A stretch of 64,000 nucleotides of DNA from NCBI RefSeq assembly GCF_001949145.1, contig NW_019091368.1, positions 3,447,296 through 3,511,295 of the forward strand, in the 5' to 3' direction. Positions 24,817 through 38,700 of this stretch are shown piece by piece (position 1 is the stretch's first letter; the number at the start of each line of letters is the position of its first letter). The translations under genes and the position numbers were made by a program. The stretch comes from Acanthaster planci. Lineage: Eukaryota; Echinodermata; Asteroidea; Valvatida; Acanthasteridae. A model generated the notes under the pieces. That model was not told the DNA's origin. It was given only the letters and a program-made list of their open reading frames with translations, and did not search any database.

Positions 24817-27800
24817 CAAGTCAGTCCACCAGTGAAGGTAGCCAAGGGGAGGGGAACATTTGATTAAAAGGGGGGGGGGAATATGCACAATATTTCAATT
24901 CACACCTGCTGCTATTTGACACTTTTGCACAGCTGTACAATTGTTCCCATCCAAGTTTAAAATTCTCTTTTACTTGCATTTCAAAATTCCAACTTTCTTT
25001 TCCCCAGCTCCATATGTGAGCATCTGGAACCCCACCTACTTAGCGCAACAAGAAAGGAGAGAGGAAAAAATGGAGATCAGAGAGTAACTGAGGAAAACCG
25101 TCTTTCAAAATCTGCATTATCCAGACAGTAATCCATTAAATGCTTTTAGATTCTGTGGCATAATCTTGCATCTGTGAACCATTTCTTTGGATCATGCTCT
25201 AATCAAGATGTACATGTATAAGCAGAACGGTCTGGAAAGCTTGTTAAATTTTTGGGGGGGAGGGTTTAGCTGGGGATAATGGACCCACATTTCAGCACCC
25301 TTCAACAAGGCAGGGAATAACACCACTGCTGACAGAGCATCTCTGACCATAAGATATAGGGACAGACTCCCCCCCAAAAAAATCCTGTGGAAAGATGACA
25401 AAACTTGAGATGGCCAGAGACGGTAAAGGAGGTCCGCTGGGATCCATCCCCATGAAACTGAGCAGAACCACTGTGGGTTTCAGTGGGTTTCAGAATTAAA
25501 CCCTGGCCCCGATACTTATTCAATGTTGAGGCACGATTATGCTGGCTAGTAGTGATTGATACCTGAGGGATGGGTGCCTAGAGGTGGGCGGCTGAGAAGG
25601 TTGGAACACAACAGAGAGCCAAGGCTTGGAATTCTCTGAACACAATCGTAACCAAGATGGAATTTTGGAGAAGGGGGTTGGGAGTTTAAACAGGAGAGTT
25701 GCCAAATTGCATGCATCTACAATAATACTTACATGTATAAGGTTTTAAAAGAAAACGTTCCACGAGCAAAGAAAAAGGGACAAAGATAAATCGGCCAATA
25801 AAATCAGTGTTAGGTTTAACTGATAATATATGATAAAACAATACTCAACAGATAATTTTTGACTAAGTTTATACACTATTGGCTTGGCCAATCTATCCAT
25901 TTTAGTTCAAATAATCAACAGTATTGATGAACTGCTTTCTAATCAAAGTACATTGTAATACTAAGCATTTCAGATGCCGGGTCCCTCTTTTCAAAGGAGT
26001 TTTCCTGGCCGGAAAACTTGTTGGCCCGTTCTCTGAGAAGGTAAATTCTTCCACAAGAAAATCGACACGTCCAGCTTTTCTAATCTGAAAAACACCTGAA
26101 CTGGTAACTGAGGGGAAAACAAATGCCTGCTCCCTGAAGCTGCTGACAGAAATCAATCTTGTGACCCCTGCAAGTGTTGGTTGGTTCACCTCCTGCAGAA
26201 CCGTGGGGAATGGGGGGAGGGGACGCTGTACCAAAACCCACAATGCAAGTCTGTCTGGATCACCCACATCAGGCAGAAACAGACAGGAAATCATCTGACC
26301 ACCCAGTTGGAAACTTGCATCCTCATACACAATTCCCATCCCCCTCCACACTCAAATCCCGTCAGTCAAATTAATTGATGTTCAGTTATCACATGAGAGC
26401 AGACTGTGAGTGGAACCGCAGTTAACCTCTTTCCCCCAAATGAAAAAAAATATGATCTGAAATGCCTTGCAAAAGACTGATGTCAAAGTACTATGCAAAT
26501 TAAGGGAGTCAGACTTTGTGTGTGTGGGGGGGGGCTTTGAAAAACATTTCCATGATTATCTTCAAAGAAAGTTTGACAAGTAGCAGAAGTGAGATGGGGA
26601 GGCCTGGGGCGGTGGACAGGTTTCTTCTTTGCCAAGATTTTTGTTTCTTGACCCCGTAGCATGCTACTGAAGAACACTGGGTAATCAACTACGGATCTGT
26701 ACAGCATGCAATACAAAAACAAAGTAAAGAGTCATTTGAAGCTTTGCACGATCCGAGTGGCAAGTATGGAAAGACAGTTTGTGGGTACACCTTGAAAAAG
26801 ATCTCGTTTGTGAGGAAATGTTTGCTCTGCAAAGAACAACCTGTGTGGGAAGATTTCAAAGTTTTGAATGGTATCCTCTGTTCATCTTCAGTACAAAATC
26901 AGATGTTCTGTCGCTAAAACAACACCTGTTGGCAGTGCTTTAAAATCTGTGAGAACACGTGATAAATTAGTAATCAAACAACTGTCGGTGCATCAAAATG
27001 AATGACTGGAACAGGGTTTGGGATTTGAGCCTGTGGCCGGCCCTGAAGATGACACAGTCATTCTACACAATACTAATTGAACTGTCCGGCCTTATGTGAG
27101 GGATCTCACTGTTTCTCGGTGAATTTTTTTGGGGGGGTGTCATTTCAGCAACACAGTAACTTACTGATTAAAGGACACACAAATGGGTACTTAATTAACG
27201 ACAAAGAAGAGAAACCTGATAAACAAGCCAATCATTGAATGCCAAAATAAGCAAACACAACCAAGGTTTACACTTGCGAAATCTTTGCAAAACACTGGAA
27301 ACCGCCCACATCTCGAGTTCCAGCTAGCCAACAATCACCTTTTGCCCACAGAACAGACTGAATAAATCACACGGCCATAATCTGTCCAAATCCTGATTTT
27401 ATATCTCCCAAGCTTGCTAGGTTTTACGTCTCTTCTCCCTCCCCCCGTATACACCCCCAACTGCTGTGCAACCATGCAAAGCACAGTGGACCGAGAAAAA
27501 ATTGAGACTGTCCACCCCCATCTGTCAGGCAACTACTTCCAGGCATTCTTAGCCGGAGACCAGAAAACATTTTATGCCCCTTCATAAAAGTCGGAGGCTT
27601 GTGAACAGGTTTACCTGTGGCCGAGACTAAATGGCACAAAATTAACAAGAGCTGTTTTGGAAAGGAATTTACCGAGGCTCTTTTGGACTAACCATTTATT
27701 TCCCTCCCTCCAACCGCACCATCACCGCTACCACCCATCCCTTACTGATGATCCAACACAGCTCATCAAATCCGCCCAACACTTAGCCGCATCATTCAAC

Positions 27801-30800
27801 ACCAGGATTTATTGAATGGTTTTTATGGAATTCCTGTCATCAGCTGGCTGTGTTTGGGGGAGGGGTACTTTGCAGTGAAAATTCCTTCATCAAGTCCACA
27901 TTCTTTTCTCCTGCGGTCACTGGTTGCTGTTGCTTTCCCTCCCCCTCCCCTCCTCCCCCTCCCCCCCCCACTTTATTTAATAACACTACATTAAATTTGC
28001 AGCAAGTGTCAGGTAAAATTGAAATTGGTTCTTCTCCAAGGATTCAACCTCTCCACCAAACCCTGTGAAATCTACCTTCAGTTTAAAACATGCTACTATC
28101 TCTTCATGCTTACATGTAGCAGCTGAGCAACGTAACATTAAACTCAAACTTTAGATCTGACAATGAAAAAATCAAGACAGATTTTTGGGGGCAACTTTCC
28201 AAGGCTCAAATATGCTGACTGTGTGATTTGCCAAAGAGCAAGGGCATGTGCACTCTACTGGATCTAAAATGGGTGATAACTAAGATTCAGTATCTACATT
28301 CAATGCCCGATTCCAATGCATTAGCATTCACTGCCATGGATTGACTTTATGAATTTAAATGTTTATGAAAATCTATTCAATTTTACACTGAACCGACTAC
28401 TGGTTCTGGTTTGGGTTTCCCAGTACGGTACGCTTGTTTGGTTCATAGAGATTAGTTTCGCGGCTTCAAACAGCTTGATGTTTCCTCTCTTGAAGCTCTC
28501 CTCCATGTAACTTGGTACCCCCTTTTGGATAACCAATTTTCGGATAACTAGTTCCAGTACTAGCCAGATGGGCACAGCCCTACAAGAGAATATTCCGCCC
28601 TCCAGACATCTATTCTAATGTCGAGTTCTCTGGGGAGAAGGGAAGGCAGAGAAGGTGAGGGAAGGGAGGGGAGGGTTGGGAATGGGTGGGTGGGTGAAAC
28701 TGGCCAAAGTTGCAGCTTGGTGAGCACTGAAACTAATTGCTTGATGCTTGAAACAAGCCTAGAGAACATGTGGCATTTCCAAGCTCGGTGTACATTTAAA
28801 CGCATTGCTACTTCTCTTGTCTCAGCTCAAGTCTGTTCTTTCTCAGCCTCCAAATGACTTAACCCCAGCCGTCTAAACTTTGCCACCTTTTATATCTTTT
28901 ATGGCACCACCGAGATTCGGAAATTTGCAAACACTCGCCCATATCTGTCCCCGAGAAGATGATGATTTACGAGGCAGGAGGGTGGAATTCATGTTGTCGG
29001 TTGGGATTAATTTCGAATCACATCGCACCTTTGGCGCCAAACATGTGACCAGGGGGTATTAAAATGAAAAATTGAAAGTGGAAAGAGATATTAACTGACA
29101 CAAAACTTATTCTGATGACACTTTTCACGTGAAGATAGTCTGTTCTTATGCACAGGTATGGAAGACGGACAATATTTGGGGGGGCACATCAGAAGGGAAC
29201 AGCTCTCCTACATGGTTAGTCTTGTTTCAAGAAGCTACCGATAGATAGTGGACTTCAATGCTGTTTATTTGGTAGAGGCACAAACTCGCAAAATATGTTT
29301 GATCTTTTCTAGCCTGGTGAAAAGAGAGGGAATAGAAATCTTGAATGAGGATGAACAACTGTGGAAGTGGTCCCATGGTTGACCCCAGACATCTTGGACC
29401 AATACTACTAAATGTACATGATGTGGACTTTAACAAGTTTGCAGAAGATTTGATCGCACATGAGCAACCTGCATTTGAAAATTGACAGAAAAATCCTACA
29501 AGTTTGCAGGACTTTCATGAATGAATGGATGAATGGTGCCTCTTCTAAATCCATACGGCTCAGAAGGGTTATATACAAATGACTTTCCTCCAACTTGACC
29601 ACAACCACATAAAAACCCCAGGAAACAGAAGTTTCAGGAAATTACCAACTTTCATGATTTCAAGATGTTACCCTCAATGGACAGAGCAGACAGAAAAATT
29701 TCCCACACTATGCTACACAGACAGTGACAGATACTGAGGCTTGGAATTGGGAGAAATCTTGCCTACTTAAAAATTAAATTTAAAGAAAAAAGTGTCAAGA
29801 ATTAAGATGGCATCAAAACCTGACATGTGGTGGATTTTCTCTTATTTGTGAGAACACAACAGATAATCCAACTGATCAGTTCACAATTCATCCAGTTTCA
29901 AATTATGTTCATCTTCTCTCAGTTGTGACTGAAACTGATGGTTTGACTTGTGACTGGCAAGTGATTGACTGGATTGCAACCTCGGAATCCAGGAATTACA
30001 TGTGTATCAGCAATCAAATAAGGGAAAGCTACACATGGTGATCAAGATGTATTTGTTGAAAGTAATTTGGGTGAATGTCGGTCACTGTTTATAGTCTCAG
30101 GCACAGTGCAGTCAGTGCAGTCAAACAGTTGATCAGGAAGATCTCCCAGATGGAGCATCGTTACCGAGCTGCCATGTCTCTAGCCGAGCAGAAATGAAGC
30201 CAAAATTACTCGTCCCACCGGTTTCCAACCCAAATGGATCTTGTCGGAGTTGTAGCCCGGACTCCTGGACCCCGAGAGGGGTGGAAAGCGATAGGGGTAT
30301 TGACAGCTATTCCAGGGACCAGTCTGGGCTTTATCGGCCACAGTGGGCCAATAAGTCCACATTTGTCTTCACTTAGCCATTTTTTACAACACTCAGACCT
30401 GGGAGATATGTTTCTCCCACACCCGACCAACATGTTTTTCTGTAATGTAATACATTTTGGGGAATGAATGAGCCGAAACAACAGCTTAAACTGACGGTTC
30501 TGGATTTTTGCACACAAATTCCAAATTTTTTTTCAGCAGGGAAAGACCCTTACCTGTTTGTTTGTCTCAGAGAGCAAACCTACAAAGTTGCTCTGAACAG
30601 GCCTGTCACATTTAAAAACATTTAACTGCTATGCAGCATTTTTAGAAAATATTTGAATCTAGCCCTTTATCGAACAAGAGGAGAAAAGGGATAGAAATGA
30701 TGTACAATACAGCCACTTCAAATCCACCTGGGGAAAATGAGTATAAAAGCTGTTAAATTGGAAATTCTGGACACCAAATTGCCCTCCGATTGGCCAATGC

Positions 30801-33800
30801 CCACCTGCTGTAAATGTGGCATAATCACCGATGACAGAGTGTTCTACATTCTCACATGAGGTTGTCATTAAACAAAGTGTATAGTAAAATCCCACGGGTG
30901 GTCATTCGTCTTCCTTCAGTTCTGTGCATAATCATTTTTTTTGTCAAACGGATATCTTCCTTCAATCAGAGAATTAGGCCATGAATGAGTAGCATGCTCA
31001 GCAGCAGTGGAACATCCTTACCGGTGAGTAGTCTTGAAACTCACAAAAGTATGGAGGATTTTCACTCCTGTTGCTTCAATGGTTCTTTACCACGTTAAAG
31101 GAACTATTACCGAGTACCAACCACAAGGAGTCTACCACAGATGGCTGATCAAAACGTTGAATGTTAACATTCAAATGCACTAGAACATTGTACGATCACA
31201 CATCAGCTCTTATCATGCTTGCAACCATTACATGTAATTTCTACTTCAACCCTAAACACATCTCTTTCATTCTATAGGCAATGCAAGCACCTTTCCCGAG
31301 TATACAAAAAACAGTAGTCGTGGGCAGTGAAAGTTGTATTCATGTGTTGACTGGTGGCATTTTCCAGATAACACCTAACAAGTTTCAGTCCATGTTTAGA
31401 GCGATGGACCACATATGTTCACTAACAATATACTCTACATTTTTAAGAATGTGATTCAATCGTACTCTACATGCTAGCCAAAGTGGCACATGACACGGGC
31501 TCTTTCATTATGCCAGAAAAGCTATGTACAAGTATACACATATACATGTACGTACAGTACTGAAAACCCATGCAGAGAAGCGCATAATATCCTACAATCC
31601 TCGCGGAAAATTTGATGTATTTTTGCACGTACCAGCAAAATATAAAGGAAGTCGGCCCTCGGCCTATTAAGTGGTCATAACTTTGTGTTTGCATGGTAAA
31701 GTGAGTCAACAAGGAAGATATTTCCAGAGTCAAACAAAAATATGCAGTCCCTAGAATTTGAATGATAAATCTGTCAGGTATGCTGGGGGTCATGGATTCT
31801 TGAAGGTCAACATCGGACATGTCTGTTCTTCAACCCATAAATAATAATTTCGATTTTTTTTTAATATCCAGGGGAAGACAGAATGTTAATGTTGACATGA
31901 AATAAACTTATTCCCATTCTTTCTTTCTTTATTTTCATATAAAGAGAGAGGGAACTTTTGAACTGCGTGCTATGAACGTGAGTTTTTACCACTAATGCAG
32001 TGGTTTTAAGAATTATTTGTATCAATCAATCCAACTGCCGCAACTTCGAAAAATGTGCCCAACGATGAACGCTGCTTACTGGCTATGGATGCATGCAACA
32101 AAAAATTCGAGGGATAAAAATGAGAAAATGCCAAGCTAAACATGACTCTGGACAGCATCAGCAAAACAAATTGGATGGCATAGGTAACGTAAATTAAGAT
32201 GTAAAAAGGAGGAATCAATGATGCTTTGTGGTGAAGAGGTAGGCATGGGTGTTTTCTCTGTATTGAAACGATACTGAACATCAAGTCCAGTTAGCTGACA
32301 AGCCACAACTTGCATTCTCTCAAAATTGAGAATGTCATCGGGTGCTGGATTTCAAAGAAGGAAGGCACCTTCAGACTATTCTCTGATTGTTCAGAAACCC
32401 TGCCCCTCACTGACGGCAGGTGCTCCATCCAATCTTATCTAACAATGATCCAGCGTCATCTCAGAACAAACACTGAGCCTTTTAACAAGTTTTTCAAGTC
32501 ACAACTGGCAGAATATATGGGTTGCCGCACCAGTCGAAGTCAGGACGGTGTTTTACTGGTGGGCATATTTTACACACAAACCCTGTCCACCTCTCTTACT
32601 CCTCAAAGACAACCGATCGCATAAACAAGAGATTCAATTTATGAAAACTCTCCCCCACACTGGAAGCCACGAGGGCCAGGGATCAACAATGATATATACA
32701 CCTCCCTCACTTGTTAGGGGGGCCTTGCGAGTACACGACAATTGTTTTTCTTTTCCCCAAAGTGGGTGGGGTGGGTGATGGGAGTTGAAGTAAAGAAGGT
32801 TCAGGGCAAGATCTACAGTGTCCTCCTGACATATTTTTCTTTCTGATTAAGAGGTTGGTATGTGAGTTCACGGGGTGTATTCTTGAACAGGGCATTCTCC
32901 GTTGACAGTGTTTGGTTGGGTCGATGACAACGGGAGATAGCTGGGCAGAGATCAAACTCAGACCACCGGCTTCTGTGGGGTCTAGTGAAATTGTCAAACC
33001 CTACATTTCGTATTTGAGGTTTATTCTGAGAACTGCAAAAAATCAACACAAATCAATTGCTGTGACAAGTGTCTGCATTAACAATGTTTGGGGAATGTTG
33101 TAGCAAACACTGAAGCAAACAGGGCGACAAAGCAAACAACTTGCAACAACAGAGCCAAGTATATCGCTAAGGTACCAAGCAGTCACCTGCTGCAGTCGAG
33201 TCGATCGCAAGTCCCTGCGAGTCCATCAGAGGTCATCCAGCCACAAGCTGACCAAATGAACGGTAACAAGAGAACGTTCCTTTGTCACTGTTCATCCTGC
33301 CACCAGACTTGTGACTGGACTTGTGGAAGGACTTGGGAAGGTCTTGACTACACCTCAGCTCAGTCTGGTGTTATTCCCCTCCCCCTGCCTCCTCCCCCCC
33401 CCACCCTTAACAGGGGCACCCTTGTAAAGCCCCCAGGGACTGGTGAACATCCCCACAATAACTATAATGTGACACATCCATGTATGTGGTCCCTACAATT
33501 ACATTGTGTGCACCGTTGGCTTAGATATGTAACTAGCAAGAGACTGCATTGTAATGTATTCAATTGCAATTTTAATGCCGAGAGTGCAACAGTGGTAAGT
33601 CCACAAGCATGAAGTCTTCACCTGTTTGAAACAGAGGCCATGCTGCACCTAAGCACACAATGGAGGTCATCTAGGACTGAGAAGGCCCCAATCAAAGGGA
33701 TAACTGAAGACAGAAGGCTTATAAACTGCAACGCTACAACACGACACATTGGGGTTCGTGTGAAAAACTGAGCCCTACGTGGATCAGGACTTCGTGAAGG

Positions 33801-35335
33801 CAAGGTGTTCATTTCTTTCTAGTGCTTCATGCCAACAGGACATCCATCCATTCTGCCGAGGCCATACATGCAATGAACTCAACAGAGAGCAAGGTCACTC
33901 GGCAGGCAGACTTCACTTGATGCTTAAAATGGAACAACCAATCAAAAGAATCTTTGACTTTTTTGGGGGGAAAGAGCCCTGAATCTTCCAACATGGGAGG
34001 GGGGAAGATGTGTCTAATCTATTGATATTCCCTCCGAAACATCAATGAAAAATACATCTCTATACACATTTACATAGGAAATAGCTTGCCTGCAGCATCG
34101 AAGCCAGATTTCATTTGAGTCTATCTAGGACGACAAGCTCAAACATTTCCAACAATAGTGACTGACTGTCATAATTGAAATTTTATCCAAGCCTGTCTCG
34201 TTTCGGAGTGACATAAATGGCCACTGGACTAAACACCAGAGAAAAAACTCGATGAGCAAAAGACTCTGGAAAACCTTTGTGGCTACTTGCGTTCCACTGA
34301 AATTAAAATCATGCACTGACCTAACAAATTAATCTTGACTGTGCGGAGTCACAAGCTAGAGTGCCTGGTCTGACTCCTTCCCCAATCACACAAGCCTTCC
34401 TATGCAAATTCACCACACCCTTCCACTAAAAACATTACGTTGACTATTCCTTAAACGCTTAGACAACTTTTGCCTGCTAAAGAATCATAATGCAGGCAAA
34501 GAAAACTCTTGAGATTCAAAGAAAAAAACCAAGAACTTGTTTTAATCTAATGGAGAATAACCTTTAAGTATATCAAAGAGTTCAGAGAACTTATAATTTT
34601 GGGGGGACACTTATTTTTGGAAGAAGTCCTAGCGGGGGGGGAGTATGTGTAATTGTTACTTGTCTATTTGCTTCATTACGCATGGCTTCTTTTTGAGGAC
34701 TTCATAGTCTGGCACCGTTGCTTCTCTCCCCAGAAAAGTTTGTGGACTGTGATCAATTTCAGAGAGGAAACCAATTCTTTATGAACCAGAGCTTCAAAAT
34801 GTTCAAAATACTTGTTTTCACACACTGCAGGCCATACATAGCCCCCCCCCAAATTAAAGGGCTAGAATACATTGCCAGGAAGGAAACCAAGTTAGGGAAG
34901 AACTTAATTTTTCAGACATTTTCACAAAACCTCTTCCTCATACATGCAAATAGACACTGTGCAGAATGCTAGAGAGACAGAGATGTCACTGATATGCCAA
35001 TTGCGGGTACGTACTCATCTTTGACAAAAAATTAACCTCCAAATTGGATCCAGGTTTGCGCCCAATGAGGATCAATTTGTCCCCATGTTTCGTTCATAGC
35101 TTGGGCGTAAATAACCCAAACAAAATAACGTTGATGCTACCCGGTGAACTCAGCATGACTGTGATGTGGGCCAGCTGAGAGCACAGCCCCAGCTTGGCAG
35201 GGTCACCCCACTGCCACTCTGTTGCCGACATCGAGCCTGCTATTCGACACTGGACAAGCAACGGACTCAAAGAAAAGAAAAAAAAGGGTTCAACTTCAAT
35301 TTTCTTCAAGACAGGGGACGACTTACAATGAGTCG

Positions 35336-35709
35336 TATGAATAAAAAGTAGCATTTGCTTTTACTACCATTTTTGAAGCATTTGCTCGTGTTTGTATGAA
35401 TAATAACGGAACAAACGCTTTTGCTTTTAGTGCATTTGCTAAAAAGTAAAAGTATGTACTTTTTACTCTGCTTGTGCTTGACAATAAGCAGTTGCTTCAT
35501 TTTGTATGAATAAAAATGAGTAAATTCTACAGAAGTCAGCCAAAAGCATAAAGCATTTGCTACTATTTGTACAAGCAAATGCTGCACAGTAAAAGAAACA
35601 TTTTATTTATACAAATTCAGGCAATGGCTTATTCTTAATGCTTTGACTTCTCAATAAATGCTTTGGCTGTTTGCATGAACTTCATAGCATTTGCTAGTTT
35701 TTATTCATA
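35336..35709. repeat. Foldback (MITE-like) element rich in the motif GCATTTGCT
   Basis: The two ends are inverted copies: left TATGAATAAAAAGTAGCATT, right (reverse complement) TATGAATAAAAACTAGCAAA. The inside is full of GCATTTGCT, AAATGCT and TATGAATAA variants in both directions. Length is about 374 bp. No transposase frame. I saw no clear target-site duplication. Confidence 0.75.
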
Positions 35710-38700
35710 GGACCCATTAGGAGAGTACCCCTCATGAAGAATATCTGTGATTTTACAAAATTTCATGGCAACCATTTTCCAGCTGGAATAGTGATATTAT
35801 TCAAAACCAAAACAGTCTTCATTCCTGCAATTTCAATGAAATTTTCCACAACGTGAGTAACATTAGTGTCTAAGTCTTGTTTTCTAGATGAAAAGCTGAT
35901 TATTTATTGAGTTTTATAACCAGATTGCCCCCGTCTCATTCTTTATGTGAATACGTTTTGGGGATTTGATTTGAAGAGCATACAGCAGGAGCTTAAGACA
36001 AAAGATGAAATGGATTACCATAACATTTGATGAAAAACACTTTGATACATTCATACAATCACCATATAGCTAGCAATATCAGCTGATGGGTTCACCTACA
36101 AACTTACAGAGGTCAGAGGTTTAAATTCTCCTCAAATCAATTTTTCCTTCCTCAACACAAAACCATTCCAAAGAGAAGTTTCAAAATATTATTCTAAGCA
36201 TTCCAGAAGCATTTACACAGATCTTCTCCTTGTAGGGGACGATTTCTCACCATCATTACCTCCACCCCCCCTGATTCTGTGTGTCACACGCCCCAACCCA
36301 CAAATTTAATAATTCATAACAATTAGGGGGCACACACGGGCAAATCTGGGCCAAGTACCAGCTGACAAGCTCTCAGCTTTAATAGGAGTGGACAGGGACT
36401 GGCTGCGACCCAGTCAGGCCAAGTGGTCTGGTCAGTGCAGTGGGGCCTGAAAGTGCAGGTCAGTGCAGGTCGAACTCTTGACCTCCTATGACTCCTAGCA
36501 GGTCAACAAAGCTATCAAAACAGTGGCCCAGCCACTCATTTAATACATGTTTGCATGCAGGATTCCTATAAATTTCACACTCTCATGCACAAACTTACAT
36601 TCGCAAAGAATCAAAACTAGAAATTGTCATTTTTCCCTTAATCTCTTTGTCAAGAAGGATGTCAATATCGATCAAAAGCCTCAATTTGTGACCAGTAACA
36701 ACTGAACAAACTGGGCACCTGGCCCAAGTAATGACCCAAAACCAAGTCAATCCATCTTCAAGTAATTCTTGCTTTTTTTCAATGAACCAGAGCTGATTTC
36801 CAGCTAGACCAGAGAAGCATTCTGGCCTTGGCCTGGTCTAAGGAGAGGAGGATTTAGGTTACCAAGCTAAGTGCCTGTCAGTGCTAAGGAAACCAAGTAC
36901 AGGTATTGAATTTTCTCCAAGGTTCTCTTCATGACTGGTGGATCTTTTCTTGTCACACTTAGCTATCAAATGCACATTATATTGTTCGTTATACTATGGA
37001 GATCTGCTTTCAAGGTGCAGAGGACACAAAACCGCTCCAAATCAGTCAAGAGGTGGAAAGCCCATGCTAGAATACCAACTTCCCACAGGAATAGTAGAGA
37101 TCTCAGCAAAGCCTACAAAAGACAGCCAGTGTTTCTTAGCCATGAGTTCATATATATTACGGTCCAGGTGAGTATGTGTGAAATACGCTTAGTCAATTTT
37201 CATCAGAATGTGCACAATCCCCTTGAACAAAGCAACTCTTAGATGTATGTCATATCTCTTTCTGTGTGCCAGAGGGGAGGATGTACTTGGGAACAAATCA
37301 ACAAATGCCTACACTTATGTACATACGTGAATTGTGCAAACTAAGCACAACTCTCTGCACTTTATTTTCAACTTTGTGATTTCTGGAAACCTCCGAAATG
37401 GCTCAAAATTCCTCAAAAATTATTCACAGTCTTCGGACAACACTTTTGGTCCTATCTTCCTCAGAACAACTTTTGATCTAGAACTAAGGCTATCACTACC
37501 TCAACCAGAAATGTCCATCACTGCAATGTGTTTTGATAAGCAAGAGAGTGAAACAGACATGCCTCAAGTGTTACCCTATTGGTACCCCCAAATACCTGGA
37601 TTTCTTTTCTAAATGGTTTCGAAAAATCCCTCAATCCAACACTCTGCAGTAATCCAGTGACATCAGTCTTCTCACCTAAGTTTCAAGCATGGTGACTCAC
37701 TGTAACAAAAAAAGTAATACTAATTCTAGATCAATCTAAATCAAGCCTATAACCTGGACCCAATTTCTGGAGTTACTGAACAGAGAATACTGCACAGCTT
37801 TTTTTTTTATTTTGCTGAGCAGATAAATGTGGAGAACCAGTCACACACATTGTACATGCATGACATTTTAGCTTATGACCCATTTCAGAGTGACAAACAT
37901 TTTCTTAACCAAAATCGGTGTTTACTGAATACTGTCAAATTGGCCCAGGGAACTGGACTGGGGCCTTTAATACTCCATCATCCCTTGTCCTACAAGTAAA
38001 CCCAACGGAACTGCCCTTCCTCGTGCACTCTTCAAGGAGCTAAATATACATCCAAGGCAACTCTCCCAAGCATCAGTAGGTGAGACTAAAAACCCTGCGG
38101 TAAGTCCTTGTGGCACATTTGCTTACAAACAGGCCTGTGGATTGCCCTCTACAGTGTAGTGGACCAAAAAGGGATATGGCCATCCTTGAAATATAAACCC
38201 CCAAGCCTAATGCTGTGCTGATAACAAGATAAACTTGAAAGTTCTCCCTTAGAGTCAACTCTGCAAGTTCCACCCAGAACAATACAAGCACTAGACAGCG
38301 AATCACAGCTTTGCTTTATTGCTTATTTATTTTTAAATTCTATGGTCAGACAGAAAGTGGTCACTCAAGAAAACCAGCTGTACTTTTGCTAAACATGCCC
38401 ACACTGTGTCCGGCTGATTAATTGATCCAGTGCTCCTGTACTTCAACCACTTCCAATCAAGGTTGCTCGTATGCATTTAAACCTCATTTTGATCCTGACC
38501 CCTGGGCATTTTAAGCACCCCCCTGATGAATCCTCCCAAATCCTCCAGTCCACTGTGCAGAAACCTATGGCACATACTTCATACATTCATTTGAAGGGTC
38601 ACCAAGTCTTGTGAAAAACAACAGTGGCTAAGCTCCACCCTTCTCTAGCAGTAAACTGGGGGGGAGGGCACACAAGGGAAGATCCAACAGTGGGGGGAGG

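Noticed and set aside
33088-33612. 174-codon plus-strand ORF within the h-i intron
   Set aside because: Biased composition with a proline run from a C-tract, no domain, no splice context and no homology that I know; long frames of this size occur by chance in 64 kb.
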